Shown piece after piece: positions 47,926-56,846 of a stretch of 64,000 bases of DNA. Position 1 is the stretch's first letter. The number at the start of each line of letters is the position of its first letter. This DNA is from Anaerolineales bacterium (lineage in GTDB: Bacteria > Chloroflexota > Anaerolineae > Anaerolineales > Villigracilaceae). The stretch lies in NCBI GenBank assembly GCA_019187665.1, contig JABARH010000009.1:1-64000 (forward strand), read 5' to 3'. A model generated the notes under the pieces. That model was not told where the DNA came from, ran no database searches, and was given only the letters and a program-made list of their open reading frames with translations. A program made the position numbers and the translations under genes.

Positions 47926-48822
47926 ATGTCTACTGTTTCTGTTTCCCCTGTCTCTGTTTCTGTCGGCGCGCCTCAGCGCAAAAAAATGACCACGCTCGCA
48001 TTCCGCCAAAAAAAGGAACGCGGCGAGATCATCTCCATGCTGACCGCCTACGACTATCCCACCGCGCTCGCGGAGGATCAGGCCGGAGTCGATTCGATCC
48101 TCGTCGGCGATTCGCTCGGCATGGTTGTGCTGGGCTACGCCAACACACTGCCGGTCACCATGGATGAGATGCTGCATCACAGCCGCGCCGTTTCGCGCGG
48201 CGCGCAATACGCGCTCCTCATCGGCGACATGCCGTTCATGTCGTATCAAGTTTCGGTGGAAGAGGCTGTGCGCAACGCGGGGCGCTTCCTCCAGCAGGGC
48301 GGCATGGACGCGGTCAAACTCGAGGGCGGGCGCGAGCGCGCCGACGCCGTCCGCGCCATTGTCGGCGCGGGCATTCCCGTGATGGGACACCTCGGACTCA
48401 CGCCGCAATCTGTCAATCAACTCGGCGGATTCCGTCCGCAGGGCAAGACCGCCTCCGCCGCTAAACGCCTGCTCGAAGACGCGCTCATCCTCGAAGAGAC
48501 CGGTGCGTTCAGCCTCGTGCTCGAATCGGTCCCGGCGCGGCTGGCGGAATTTATCTCGCAAAAACTTTCCATCCCCACCATCGGCATCGGCGCGGGCGCG
48601 GGTTGTGACGGACAGGTGCTCGTCACGCACGACCTGCTCGGTCTCTTCGACCGCTTCACGCCGAAGTTCGTCAAAAAATACGCCGACTTCCACGGCGAGA
48701 TGAAACGCGCCTTCGCGGATTATCTCGACGATGTGCAGACGCGTCAATTCCCCGGCGCGGAACATTCGGTGGAAATGAAAGAGGAGGAGTGGGAGGCGTT
48801 CGTGAAAAGCGTACACAGGTAA
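47926..48822 (+). CDS. panB: 3-methyl-2-oxobutanoate hydroxymethyltransferase
   Basis: First step of pantothenate synthesis. 298 residues: MLTAYDYPTALAEDQAGVDSILVGDSLGMVVLGY (metal-binding Asp), MDEMLHHSRAVSRG, DMPFMSYQVS, AVKLEGG, PVMGHLGLTPQSVNQLGGFRPQGK, VLESVPARLAEFIS, TIGIGAGAGCDGQVLV and DLLGLFDRFTPKFVKKY. A short Ser/Val-rich N-terminal extension (1-20) precedes the core. Start with GGAGGGTACC upstream. The last codons and the stop belong to the octamer array at 48811. Confidence 0.95.
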   Translation: MSTVSVSPVSVSVGAPQRKKMTTLAFRQKKERGEIISMLTAYDYPTALAEDQAGVDSILVGDSLGMVVLGYANTLPVTMDEMLHHSRAVSRGAQYALLIGDMPFMSYQVSVEEAVRNAGRFLQQGGMDAVKLEGGRERADAVRAIVGAGIPVMGHLGLTPQSVNQLGGFRPQGKTASAAKRLLEDALILEETGAFSLVLESVPARLAEFISQKLSIPTIGIGAGAGCDGQVLVTHDLLGLFDRFTPKFVKKYADFHGEMKRAFADYLDDVQTRQFPGAEHSVEMKEEEWEAFVKSVHR

Positions 48823-48882
48823 ACAGGTACACACGTACACAGGTACACACGTACACAAGTACACAAGTAAACAAGTACACAG
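48811..48882 (+). repeat. Octamer tandem array, nine units, overlapping the panB stop
   Basis: GTACACAG, GTAAACAG, GTACACAC, GTACACAG, GTACACAC, GTACACAA, GTACACAA, GTAAACAA, GTACACAG in the sense of transcription. The TAA stop of panB (48820-48822) is in the second unit; the first unit encodes V-H of the C-terminus. Confidence 0.9.
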
Positions 48883-48911
48883 GTGACGTGTCTACTCACC
48901 TCGCAACAACC

Positions 48912-49847
48912 ATGAACAATCAACCTCTCCTCATCCTCGGCACCGGCGCGCTCGCGACTCTCTTCGCCGCGCGGCTTTCCGCGCAGGGGCATGACGTGAC
49001 CATACTCGGAACATGGGAGGCTGGACTCGACGCGCTCGAACGCGACGGTGCGCGCCTGATCGATTCGAATGGACGCGAGTCTGTCCAGCGCGTGCGCGTC
49101 ATCCGTGACCCAAAGCGGGTGACCGGCATCCGTTTTGCTTTTGTGCTCCTCAAAGCCTGGCAGACCGAACGCGCCGCGCGCCAACTCGCGGAATGTCTCG
49201 CGCCGGACGGACTCGCCGTCACATTGCAAAACGGACTCGGCAACGATGACATGCTCGCGCAGTCGCTGGGACGCGAACGCGTTGCCCTCGGCGTGACGAC
49301 CACTGGCGCGACTCTGCTTGCGCCCGGCCTGGCGCGCGCGGGCGGGGAGGGAGTCGTCTCGCTGGAGGCGCATCCGCGCATGGGGGACGTGGAAAGCATG
49401 CTACGAAGCGCCCGCTTCACGGTCGAGGTGGTGGCGGATGCGAAGTCTCTCGTCTGGGGAAAGTTAGTGATCAATGCGGCGATCAATCCGCTCACGGCGT
49501 TGTTGCGAGTCTCGAATGGCGAATTGCTGAATCGCCCCTCTGCGCGCGAATTGATGCGCGCCCTTGCGGAAGAAACCGCCGCCGTCGCTTCCGCTCAAAA
49601 CATCCGGCTTCCGTTTGCGAATCCAGTGGAAGCGGCGGAAACTGTCGCGCATAAAACGGCGGAGAATCACTCGTCCATGTTGCAGGATGTGCTGCGCGGC
49701 GCGCCGACGGAGATTGACGCCATTTGCGGCGCGGTGACGCGGATCGGCGAAGAGCATGGCGTGGCGACGCCGGTCAACCGCGCCTGCTGGCAGTTGGTGC
49801 GCGCAGTGGCGGACGGCGGGGAAGGCGCTGTGGTAAGATTCACGTAG
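48912..49847 (+). CDS. panE: 2-dehydropantoate 2-reductase
   Basis: Second pantothenate-pathway enzyme, reduces ketopantoate with NADPH. 311 residues: LLILGTGALATLFAARLSAQG (Rossmann start), VLLKAWQTERAARQL, LQNGLGNDDML, LGVTTTGA, WGKLVINAAINPLTALL (catalytic Lys) and AENHSSMLQDVLRGAPTEIDAICGAV (Ser/Asp site). ATG 48912; longer in-frame starts are repeat-derived. Paired with panB; panC and panD are not in the window. Confidence 0.93.
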   Translation: MNNQPLLILGTGALATLFAARLSAQGHDVTILGTWEAGLDALERDGARLIDSNGRESVQRVRVIRDPKRVTGIRFAFVLLKAWQTERAARQLAECLAPDGLAVTLQNGLGNDDMLAQSLGRERVALGVTTTGATLLAPGLARAGGEGVVSLEAHPRMGDVESMLRSARFTVEVVADAKSLVWGKLVINAAINPLTALLRVSNGELLNRPSARELMRALAEETAAVASAQNIRLPFANPVEAAETVAHKTAENHSSMLQDVLRGAPTEIDAICGAVTRIGEEHGVATPVNRACWQLVRAVADGGEGAVVRFT

Positions 49848-49868
49848 ATTTTTCTGCGGAGGGTTTCC

Positions 49869-50777
49869 ATGCGACGCATTGTTGTGTTCATCCTGCTCCT
49901 GACGATCTTGTTTTCATTTCAGTTTGTGCGCGCACAGGCCGCTCAGGCGCTAAGCGAGGTGAGCGTTGCCATCTGGCCGGAATATGACCGCCCCAGCGTG
50001 TTGGTGATCTATCGTATCGTTGTTTCGCCACAGACCAGCCTGCCTGCCACCATGACGTTTCGTATTCCGGCCGTAGCCGGGGAACCGTCGGTTGTGGCGG
50101 TGGGGCAGACAGCCGCCTCGGTCACAGACCAGGGAATTGACTTTTCCACCGAGGTCGAGGGGGATTGGCTGAAGATTGCCATCGAGGTGACCGGCCCGGC
50201 CATTCAACTGGAATATTACGATCCTTCATTATCGAAACAGGCCGGGCAGCGTCAGTTCACGTATCTCTGGCCGGGCGATTATGCCGTCCAGTCATTTCGC
50301 GTGGAGTTACAGCAGCCCTACGACGCCAGTCAGGTGGAGATCGCGCCGCCGCTGGCCGATGTGAAATCGGCGCCCGAAGACCTCACGTACCACTCCGGCA
50401 CATTCGGCCCCTTTGCGGCGGGCGATGAATTCTCAATCACATTTCGATATCGCAAGAGCAGCGATGACCTGAGCATTTCTCTCGTCCCGCTGGACGCGCC
50501 CGAACTGGATGCGAACACGGTCGGGCGCGTGTCGCTCGGAACGTACCTGCCGTGGTTGGTGGGCGGCCTGGGTGTGCTGCTGATCACGGGCGGGCTGTAT
50601 TTCTATTTGCGCGGCCAGCCGCGCGTGCGCCCAGCGCGCAGGCGTCACACCGCACCCAACGAATCGGCAGAGGCCGGGGTGCGTTACTGTCCGCAATGCG
50701 GGGCGCGCGCCCGCGGCGGAGACCGCTTCTGCCGCGCCTGCGGCGCGCGTCTGCGACAGAATGACGAACAGGAGTAA
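49869..50777 (+). CDS. Exported/anchored protein with zinc-ribbon tail
   Basis: 302 residues. Signal peptide (1-23, cleavage after VRA), a large beta-rich domain (about 30-215) with no motif I recognise, one membrane segment (about 228-247) and a cytoplasmic zinc ribbon YCPQCGARARGGDRFCRACGA at the end. Just upstream of the two-component genes of the redox cluster, with 44 nt spacing, so probably in one transcript. GGAGG upstream of ATG. Possibly a sensor or assembly factor for the redox complex; that is inference. Confidence 0.65.
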   Translation: MRRIVVFILLLTILFSFQFVRAQAAQALSEVSVAIWPEYDRPSVLVIYRIVVSPQTSLPATMTFRIPAVAGEPSVVAVGQTAASVTDQGIDFSTEVEGDWLKIAIEVTGPAIQLEYYDPSLSKQAGQRQFTYLWPGDYAVQSFRVELQQPYDASQVEIAPPLADVKSAPEDLTYHSGTFGPFAAGDEFSITFRYRKSSDDLSISLVPLDAPELDANTVGRVSLGTYLPWLVGGLGVLLITGGLYFYLRGQPRVRPARRRHTAPNESAEAGVRYCPQCGARARGGDRFCRACGARLRQNDEQE

Positions 50778-50824
50778 ACCAATCTGCAGCGCCGCGCCCT
50801 TGATCAAAGGAAGGTATCCACCCC

Positions 50825-52291
50825 ATGCTGACCACGACCATTGTCTACTTTCTTTACGGACTGGCCTTCTTCAGCATGGGACTGCTGGTTGCCTTCGAAG
50901 GCGGCCGCTCGGCAGACGAGCGTTTACGAAAGGCCCTGCGGCCGTTGATCGGATTCGGCCTCGTGCATGCTCTGCACGAATGGCTGGCCATGTTCGACCA
51001 CATTCTCCTGCAACTGGGACATTCGAATCATCCGTTCCTGTCCGGCGTGGAACTGGCCCTGCTGGCCTTTTCATTTTTATCGCTGGCCGCCTTTGGAAGT
51101 TTCCTGCTCTCGAAAACCGAAACCGCCCAACGCGTCAGTTTGATCGTGCCGCTCGCGCTGGAAACCATCTGGGTCTTTGGCCTCGCCAATTTCATGGGGC
51201 GTTATCACGAGGCGCAACTGCTCGCCGTTGCCGACGCCTGGACTCGCTACGCGCTGGCCATCCCGGCCTCGCTTCTGGCGGCAGTGGGACTCGTGGCTCA
51301 ACAGCGCGCCTTTCGCCAGGCCGGTCTCGTCACTTTTGGGCGCGATAGTTTGTGGGCGGCGGTAGCCTTCGGCTGGTATGGCCTTGTCGGACAGCTATTC
51401 GTCCCGCCCAGCCCGCTCATTCCCTCTAACATTCTGAACGAACCCCTTTTCCTGGAGCTGGTTGGATTTCCGGTGCAGATCTTTCGCGCCGTCGCCGCCA
51501 GCGCGGCCGCGTTTTTCGTGATCCGATTTTTGCGCGCCTTTCAGGTGGAAACCGAACACAAGATCGCCGAATTGCAGGAGGCACGCCTGCGCGCCTCGGA
51601 ACAGCGCGAGACCATGCGCGCGGAACTGTTCCGCCGCGTGGTGACCGCACAGGAGACCGAACGCCAGCGCATCGCGCGCGACCTGCACGACGAAACCGGT
51701 CAATCACTGACGGCGATCGGACTCGGCCTGCGCGGTCTGGCCACCACGCTGACAAAGAATCCCGACCGCGCCCCAGACACGCTGCATCAACTCGAAGCGC
51801 TGACCGCCGATTCACTCTCCGAACTTCAGCGCCTGATCAGCGACCTGCGTCCCTCCCACCTCGACGACCTCGGACTCCCGGCGGCGCTCCGTTGGTATGC
51901 GGGCAAAGTGGCCGAACGCACCGGGCTGAAGATCCGCGTGGATATTTTCGGCGAAGAGAAACCCATCGCCGAGACAGTCAAGATCGCCGCCTTCCGTATT
52001 GTGCAGGAGGCCTTGAACAACATCATCAAACACGCCGAGGCCACCAGCGCCTTCATCCAACTTTCGTATGAAGCGGACCAGATCCGTGCGGCCATCCGCG
52101 ACGACGGCCGGGGTTTCGACCCCGACGTTGTGCGAAAACGCCAGACCAGCCGTCCGTCCCTCGGGCTCGCGGGCATGAACGAACGCGCCGGTCTGCTCGG
52201 CGGCACAGTCATCATCGAAGCCGGGCCCGGTCAAGGAACATTAGTGGAAGTAAAGATCCCCTCTCACCCGCAGGAAAGCGAGGCTGAATGA
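50825..52291 (+). CDS. NarX-type sensor histidine kinase
   Basis: 488 residues. Seven or so hydrophobic helices in the N-terminal 235 residues (membrane sensor without a large external loop), a coiled coil, then HisKA_3 dimerisation with the phosphorylated His in ETERQRIARDLHDETGQSL, and a HATPase_c domain (EALNNIIKHAEATSA, IRDDGRGFDP, GLAGMNERAGLLGG). It transmits to the overlapping NarL-type regulator. The intramembrane sensor suggests detection of a quinone pool, a small molecule or membrane state. Confidence 0.88.
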   Translation: MLTTTIVYFLYGLAFFSMGLLVAFEGGRSADERLRKALRPLIGFGLVHALHEWLAMFDHILLQLGHSNHPFLSGVELALLAFSFLSLAAFGSFLLSKTETAQRVSLIVPLALETIWVFGLANFMGRYHEAQLLAVADAWTRYALAIPASLLAAVGLVAQQRAFRQAGLVTFGRDSLWAAVAFGWYGLVGQLFVPPSPLIPSNILNEPLFLELVGFPVQIFRAVAASAAAFFVIRFLRAFQVETEHKIAELQEARLRASEQRETMRAELFRRVVTAQETERQRIARDLHDETGQSLTAIGLGLRGLATTLTKNPDRAPDTLHQLEALTADSLSELQRLISDLRPSHLDDLGLPAALRWYAGKVAERTGLKIRVDIFGEEKPIAETVKIAAFRIVQEALNNIIKHAEATSAFIQLSYEADQIRAAIRDDGRGFDPDVVRKRQTSRPSLGLAGMNERAGLLGGTVIIEAGPGQGTLVEVKIPSHPQESEAE

Positions 52292-52938
52292 CGATTCGCC
52301 TGTTATTGGCAGACGATCATGCCGTGGTGCGTTCCGGCCTGAAGATGCTGCTTGCCAGCGAAACAGATGTGGAGATCGTCGGCGAGGCGGGAAACGGTTC
52401 AGATGCCGTGATCCTGGCCGGTTCCGCGCGGCCCGACGTGATCCTGATGGACATCGGCCTGCCCGACATGACCGGCATCGAAGCCACGCGCCTGATCAAA
52501 TCCAAATTTCCAAATATTTCCATCGTCGCGTTGACCATTCACGAAGACGAGGAATATTTCTTCAAGATGCTTGAGGCCGGCGCGAGCGGATACGTGCCGA
52601 AGCGCGCCGCGCCGGAAGAATTGCTGACCGCCATCCGCGCCGCATCGCAGGGCGAGGTGTACCTGTATCCGTCGCTGGCGAAACTGCTGGTGAAGGATTA
52701 TCTCTCGCAGGAACGCGCCGCGGAGAACAAGCCCGCGCTGGACGGCCTGACCGGCCGCGAGCAGGAGGTGCTTTCGCTCTTGGCGGAGGGCGCGGCGAAC
52801 AATCGCATCGCTGAAACGCTGGTCATCAGCCCGAAGACGGTGGAACGTCACCGCGAGAATATCATGCGTAAGTTGAAACTCCACTCGCGCGCGGATCTGG
52901 TGCGCTACGCCATCCGCAAGGGGATCATTAAGGCCTGA
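52288..52938 (+). CDS. NarL/FixJ-type response regulator
   Basis: 216 residues. Receiver domain with D-D pair LLLADDHAVV (8-9), phosphoacceptor ILMDIGLPD, and Lys in YVPKRAAPEE; C-terminal LuxR-type HTH LTGREQEVLSLLAEGAANNRIAETLVISPKTVERHRENIMRKL. Overlaps the kinase by 4 nt. Its target is probably the cytochrome/NrfD operon beginning 220 bp downstream. Confidence 0.93.
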   Translation: MTIRLLLADDHAVVRSGLKMLLASETDVEIVGEAGNGSDAVILAGSARPDVILMDIGLPDMTGIEATRLIKSKFPNISIVALTIHEDEEYFFKMLEAGASGYVPKRAAPEELLTAIRAASQGEVYLYPSLAKLLVKDYLSQERAAENKPALDGLTGREQEVLSLLAEGAANNRIAETLVISPKTVERHRENIMRKLKLHSRADLVRYAIRKGIIKA

Positions 52939-52968
52939 TCGAGCGCAGTTCAATGGTTGCGTAGTTCC

Positions 52969-52995
52969 CCGCCGCGTTTCGCGGCGGTTTTTTTT
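52969..52995 (+). terminator. Terminator after the response regulator
   Basis: CCGCCGCG TTT CGCGGCGG then eight T. It separates the two-component genes from the redox operon. Confidence 0.85.
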
Positions 52996-53158
52996 GCAAA
53001 CCCGCCTCCAATTCGTATGGGGTGCGCGTGGGGGATTCTCCCCATGATTGGATATGGGGTGTTAACTGAGCGCCGGATTAAAGATGGGGTCAGGCACGAA
53101 TATACATTCCAGAGCGAATCGCCTACACTAATGACGAAATCCATGAAAGGAGAATGCC

Positions 53159-53281
53159 ATGAACGCCCTTGAGTTTTTCGCACTGTATATTCTTCTGCGG
53201 GTGATCGCTCCCGTTGCGGCGCTGCTTGGGCTTGGCGAATGGACGCGCAGCCGCGACCTCCGCCGACTGGCGCACAGGTGA
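53159..53281 (+). CDS. 40-residue single-pass membrane protein of the redox operon
   Basis: MNALEFFALYILLRVIAPVA starts a hydrophobic helix (about 4-26) followed by a short Arg-rich cytoplasmic end (TRSRDLRRLAHR). Strong GAAAGGAG 7 nt upstream. First gene of the cytochrome-FeS-NrfD operon, so probably a small structural subunit. Confidence 0.65.
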   Translation: MNALEFFALYILLRVIAPVAALLGLGEWTRSRDLRRLAHR

Positions 53282-53289
53282 GGCGCCCC

Positions 53290-53628
53290 ATGGAATGGTT
53301 TAACTCTACTCTCGCGATCGTGTCCGGCCTGCTGATCCGTCTGGCGCTCCCGCTGTTCATCACGGCGCTCGCCATCGTGATCCTGCGCGCTGTGGATAAA
53401 CGCTGGCAGGAGGAGGCAAAGGAACTGCCTGCCCCGGTCCAGGTTGACAAGCCGCGTTGCTGGGACATGAAGAACTGCGCGCCCGAGCAAAGACGCGCCT
53501 GCCCGTCGCCGACATCCGCCGAACCATGCTGGCAGGCGCACCGCCTGCCCAACGGCTACCTATGCGAGGAATGCCTGACCTGCGTGGTTTTCCGACAGGC
53601 GCCGATCCCCGCCCCCGTTCACTCTTGA
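53290..53628 (+). CDS. Membrane-anchored Cys-rich protein of the redox operon
   Basis: 112 residues. N-terminal membrane helix (about 12-35), then a cytoplasmic Cys cluster: CWDMKNCAPEQRRACPS, EPCWQAH and CEECLTC. The C-W-x4-C...C-P...P-C-W arrangement recurs in membrane redox and signalling proteins and probably binds a metal or FeS cluster. It sits 8 nt after the 40-residue gene. No homologue named. Confidence 0.7.
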   Translation: MEWFNSTLAIVSGLLIRLALPLFITALAIVILRAVDKRWQEEAKELPAPVQVDKPRCWDMKNCAPEQRRACPSPTSAEPCWQAHRLPNGYLCEECLTCVVFRQAPIPAPVHS

Positions 53629-53644
53629 CCCGAGGAGTTTGCAT

Positions 53645-54619
53645 ATGCTTTCCCGCATCGAACGTTTCACCATCGCCCTGATGTTTGCCTTGCTGTGCGC
53701 GGGCATTACGCTGGCCTTTGCCCAGGCACAGGGAGGCGACCCGCCCGTGCAGCCCGGAGCGCAAAGCCAGCAATGCACCGGTTGCCACACCGAATTTGTC
53801 ACCACCTGGCAGGCGGGGCCGCACGGACAATCCACCACCGACCCGGTCTTTGTGGAAGAGTGGAGCGCGCAGGGGCAGCCCGGCGCGTGCCTTGTCTGTC
53901 ATGTGAGCGGCTACGATCCTGCCACCGCCACATGGGAGGAAGATGGGGTTACCTGCTCTGCCTGTCACGGCGACGTTCCCAAAACACACCCAAAGGAACC
54001 CGCCAGTGTGGATCGTTCGCCAGATCTGTGCGGGCGCTGTCATAGCGACACGCGCTTCGGCTGGCAGGGCTGGCAGGGAAGCGCCCATTATCAACGCGGA
54101 ATGGACTGCGCCGTCTGCCACGATCCGCACAGCGCCTCGTTGAAAGATATCCAACCGGCCGAGGGCAGCGCCATGACCGATGCTTCGCAGTTGTGTATCA
54201 ACTGCCACAAGGAAGTCAGCATGGAGTTTCCCTATTCCGAGCATCACCAGCGCGGCGTCTCGTGCATTGACTGCCATGTGGAACATCTCGAAGACGAGAA
54301 CCGCGATCCGCACAGCCTGCCCGATCACTCGTTCAACGCCAATTTGAAGACCTGCACCACCTGTCATGCCGACCAGATGCACAGCGCGGCCGACCAAGCC
54401 TCCCTGCCCGAAGGTGGAACCGCATCGGCCAACCCCGCAGTGCCTGCCGCCCCCGAAGCGCAGCTGACCGCCGTCGCGCCTGAGCCGTCCCCGGTCAGCC
54501 CGGTGGGATACGCGGGCTTCGCGGGTCTCGTCGGCCTCGCGGCGGGCATGGTGCTGGCTCCATGGCTCGAACGCTTCTATCAGCGCGTCACCAAACGACA
54601 TCCCCACAACGAGGAGTAA
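53645..54619 (+). CDS. Octaheme c-type cytochrome, membrane-anchored
   Basis: 324 residues with a signal/anchor at the N-terminus (about 8-27), eight CxxCH heme sites (starting at residues 44, 82, 104, 129, 155, 184, 207 and 237), a Pro/Ala linker and a C-terminal membrane helix (about 290-307) that fixes it to the outside of the membrane. Additional His residues (for example H60, H200-201) can serve as distal ligands. Carries electrons between the quinone-side NrfD complex and an acceptor or donor outside. ATG 53645 (the TTG two codons earlier is not preferred). Confidence 0.92.
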   Translation: MLSRIERFTIALMFALLCAGITLAFAQAQGGDPPVQPGAQSQQCTGCHTEFVTTWQAGPHGQSTTDPVFVEEWSAQGQPGACLVCHVSGYDPATATWEEDGVTCSACHGDVPKTHPKEPASVDRSPDLCGRCHSDTRFGWQGWQGSAHYQRGMDCAVCHDPHSASLKDIQPAEGSAMTDASQLCINCHKEVSMEFPYSEHHQRGVSCIDCHVEHLEDENRDPHSLPDHSFNANLKTCTTCHADQMHSAADQASLPEGGTASANPAVPAAPEAQLTAVAPEPSPVSPVGYAGFAGLVGLAAGMVLAPWLERFYQRVTKRHPHNEE

Positions 54620-54622
54620 GCC

Positions 54623-55405
54623 ATGCCCCACCAACTCTCTAGACGTGATATTTTGAAAGTGGCCGCTTTGGGCGCGGCAGCGGTTGCCGGGTCGCGCTTG
54701 ATCCGCAACGCGGAGGCCTCCGGCTCAGTGCCGCACGGCAAGCATCAATGGGCCATGGTGATTGACCAATCGAAATGCACCGGCTGCGGCTACTGCACCC
54801 TGGCCTGTCAGGCGCACAACGACACGGCCCCGCAGAATCAATGGAATGTGATCACGGAAGTCGGCGAACTCGGGGGACACAAAGTCTTCCTGCCGCGCCC
54901 GTGTATGCAATGCGCCAAGGCCCCGTGCGTGGAGGTCTGCCCGGTGGGCGCGAGTTACTACCGCGACGACGGCATCGTAATGATGGACTATGACAAGTGT
55001 ATCGGCTGCCGCTATTGCCAGGTGGCCTGTCCCTACCAGGCGCGTGTCTTCAATTGGAAGAAGTTTGAAGGCGAGAATCCCACAGTCCCCGAATGGGGCG
55101 AGCCGGAAGTGGAGCGCCGTCCGCGCGGCGTGCCGGAAAAGTGCTCGTTTTGCTATCACCGCATTGATCGCGGACTCGCGCACGGGCAGATGCCCGGCGT
55201 GGACGCGGACGCAACCCCCGCCTGCGTGGTGGTCTGCCCAACCGGCGCGCGCATCTTCGGCGATCTGAACGATCCCGAATCTGAGGTCAGCCAAATTTTG
55301 AAGGAACACGCCTCCTATCGCCTGCGCGATGAACTTGGCACAGGAGCGCGCGTATACTACCTGCCCGCCGACCCAAAGGAAATGGAGTTGGAGGTGGAAT
55401 CATGA
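54623..55405 (+). CDS. Tat-exported 4Fe-4S subunit (DmsB/NrfC/HybA-like)
   Basis: 260 residues. Tat signal SRRDILKVAALGAAAVAG, then four Cys groups: CTGCGYCTLACQ, CMQCAKAPCVEVCPVGA, CIGCRYCQVACPY and CSFCYHRID with CVVVCPTGA, the pattern of four-cluster ferredoxin-like subunits of molybdoenzymes and Nrf/Qrc complexes. There is no catalytic molybdopterin subunit gene nearby. Two nt after the cytochrome gene; overlaps the NrfD gene by 4 nt. Confidence 0.93.
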   Translation: MPHQLSRRDILKVAALGAAAVAGSRLIRNAEASGSVPHGKHQWAMVIDQSKCTGCGYCTLACQAHNDTAPQNQWNVITEVGELGGHKVFLPRPCMQCAKAPCVEVCPVGASYYRDDGIVMMDYDKCIGCRYCQVACPYQARVFNWKKFEGENPTVPEWGEPEVERRPRGVPEKCSFCYHRIDRGLAHGQMPGVDADATPACVVVCPTGARIFGDLNDPESEVSQILKEHASYRLRDELGTGARVYYLPADPKEMELEVES

Positions 55406-56667
55406 TCGCCAGACTGCGCGCAAAATTACACCGGGTCAACGCCTGGACGTTCTGGCTGGGGTTCCTCGGCCTGTTGCTGGCCATTGGCCTGACCGGCGGA
55501 TTGCTTGTCTTCTGGAAGGGGCTCGTTGTCACCAACCTGACCGACCTCGTGCCGTGGGGCTTGTGGATCACGATTGACCTGTCCTCCATCGCGTTGAGCG
55601 CGGGTGCGTTCTCGTTGTGTGCGGCGGTCTATCTGATCGGTCTCAAGCGCTACGAGCCGGTGGCGCGCACCGCCACCTTTATCGGCCTGATCGGATACAG
55701 CATGGCCATGCTTTCGCTCCTGCTCGACATTGGGCGGCCTGAGCGCTTTTGGCACGCGATGGTCTACTGGAATACGCACTCCCTGCTGTGGGAAGTGACC
55801 ATGTGCGTGTGTCTTTACCTGACCGTGCTGTTGTTCGAAACCATGCCGATCCTCGCCAACTTTGAATGGCTGCGCGGCCGCTTTCCGAAGATCGCGGCGA
55901 AGATGGAAGGCGCGCATCATTACGCGCCGTATCTCGCCATTGCCGGGTTGTGCCTTTCCATGCTGCACCAGTCCTCGCTGGGCGCGGTCTATGGTGTGTT
56001 AAAAGCGCGTCCCTTCTGGTACAAGCCGGAGATGGCGGTATTATTCATGTTCTCGGCCATCCTCGGCGGCATCTCGCTGACGATCTTCGCTTCGATGTTC
56101 TCCTCGCGCCTGACGCCGCGCGCCCGCGTCAATGACGCGTTGCTCGAACGCCTGGCGCACTTCGTTGGGTGGGCGCTGGCCGCTTACGTCTACTTCCGCG
56201 CCTGGGATTGGCTCGCCATGACGTACACCTATCAACCCGGACGTTCGGAGGGGCTGGCCCTCGTCACCAGCGGGCCGCTCTCCTTCAATTTTTGGATCGG
56301 CGAAATGCTGATTGGCGCAATCGTCCCGATGATCCTCCTGCTCCGTCAGTCCACGCGGCAACATCGCTTCTGGCGCATGGCCGCCCTGCTCATGGTGGTT
56401 GGCGGGGTGGTCGCCTATCGCTGGGATGTGAACTTGAGCGGCCTGCTGGTCGTGCTATCCTACCTGCCCGGCGAAGCAACGGTGGCCTACGCCTCGTACA
56501 CGCCTTCGCTGGTCGAGATCATGGCGGGCATGGGCGTGATCGGCTTCGGAATGACCGCCTTCTCGCTCGGTGTGCGCTATTTGAAAGTGGTGGACCATCG
56601 CTTCGCGATCGAGGAACACGAGAGTGTGAACGTCGAGTCGCCGGTGGCCGTCACAGCGAAAGCGTAA
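55402..56667 (+). CDS. NrfD/HybB-type membrane subunit (quinone-interacting)
   Basis: 421 residues with about ten membrane helices. HybB-like start (NAWTFWLGFLGLLLAIGLTGGLL), PWGLWITIDLSSIALSAGAF, LLLDIGRPERFWHAMVYWNTHSLLWEVTMC and a conserved R-W-D near YRWDVNLSGLLVV. Family members pass electrons between quinones and the FeS subunit. Together with the preceding four genes it forms a complete membrane redox module. Terminator follows. Confidence 0.92.
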   Translation: MIARLRAKLHRVNAWTFWLGFLGLLLAIGLTGGLLVFWKGLVVTNLTDLVPWGLWITIDLSSIALSAGAFSLCAAVYLIGLKRYEPVARTATFIGLIGYSMAMLSLLLDIGRPERFWHAMVYWNTHSLLWEVTMCVCLYLTVLLFETMPILANFEWLRGRFPKIAAKMEGAHHYAPYLAIAGLCLSMLHQSSLGAVYGVLKARPFWYKPEMAVLFMFSAILGGISLTIFASMFSSRLTPRARVNDALLERLAHFVGWALAAYVYFRAWDWLAMTYTYQPGRSEGLALVTSGPLSFNFWIGEMLIGAIVPMILLLRQSTRQHRFWRMAALLMVVGGVVAYRWDVNLSGLLVVLSYLPGEATVAYASYTPSLVEIMAGMGVIGFGMTAFSLGVRYLKVVDHRFAIEEHESVNVESPVAVTAKA

Positions 56668-56676
56668 ACAGGGACG

Positions 56677-56719
56677 CAAAAGCGGCCTGTGGGCAAGAAT
56701 CCCGCAGGCCGCTTTTTTT
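56677..56719 (+). terminator. Terminator of the redox operon
   Basis: AAAAGCGGCCTGTGGG, 7-nt loop, CCCGCAGGCCGCTTTTTTT; long stem with one mismatch. Confidence 0.85.
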
Positions 56720-56726
56720 AATCGCC

Positions 56727-56837
56727 TCTCTACCGTACATTTGCACCGCTAATCCCGCAAAGAACGCAAAGAAAACCTTTTTAACTTGGCGACCTTAGCG
56801 TGCTTTGCGGTAAAAATCTTCTCACGTACGGTAGAGA
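56727..56837. mobile_element. MITE copy B, 111 bp, with target duplication
   Basis: Inverted orientation relative to copy A (44539-44649), 109/111 identical to its reverse complement; terminal repeats TCTCTACCGTACAT and CACGTACGGTAGAGA (one base differs). Flanks TTTAATCGCC (56717-56726) and ATTAATCGCT (56838-56847) share 8 of 10 bases. Confidence 0.9.
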
Positions 56838-56846
56838 ATTAATCGC

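Noticed and set aside
48789-48911. Upstream extension of panE
   Set aside because: In-frame codons are octamer-repeat sequence; the Rossmann start is at ATG 48912.
53000-53158. Specific NarL or FNR sites before the redox operon
   Set aside because: Short palindromic words such as GGGGATTCTCCCC are present, but nothing matches a known site well enough to call.
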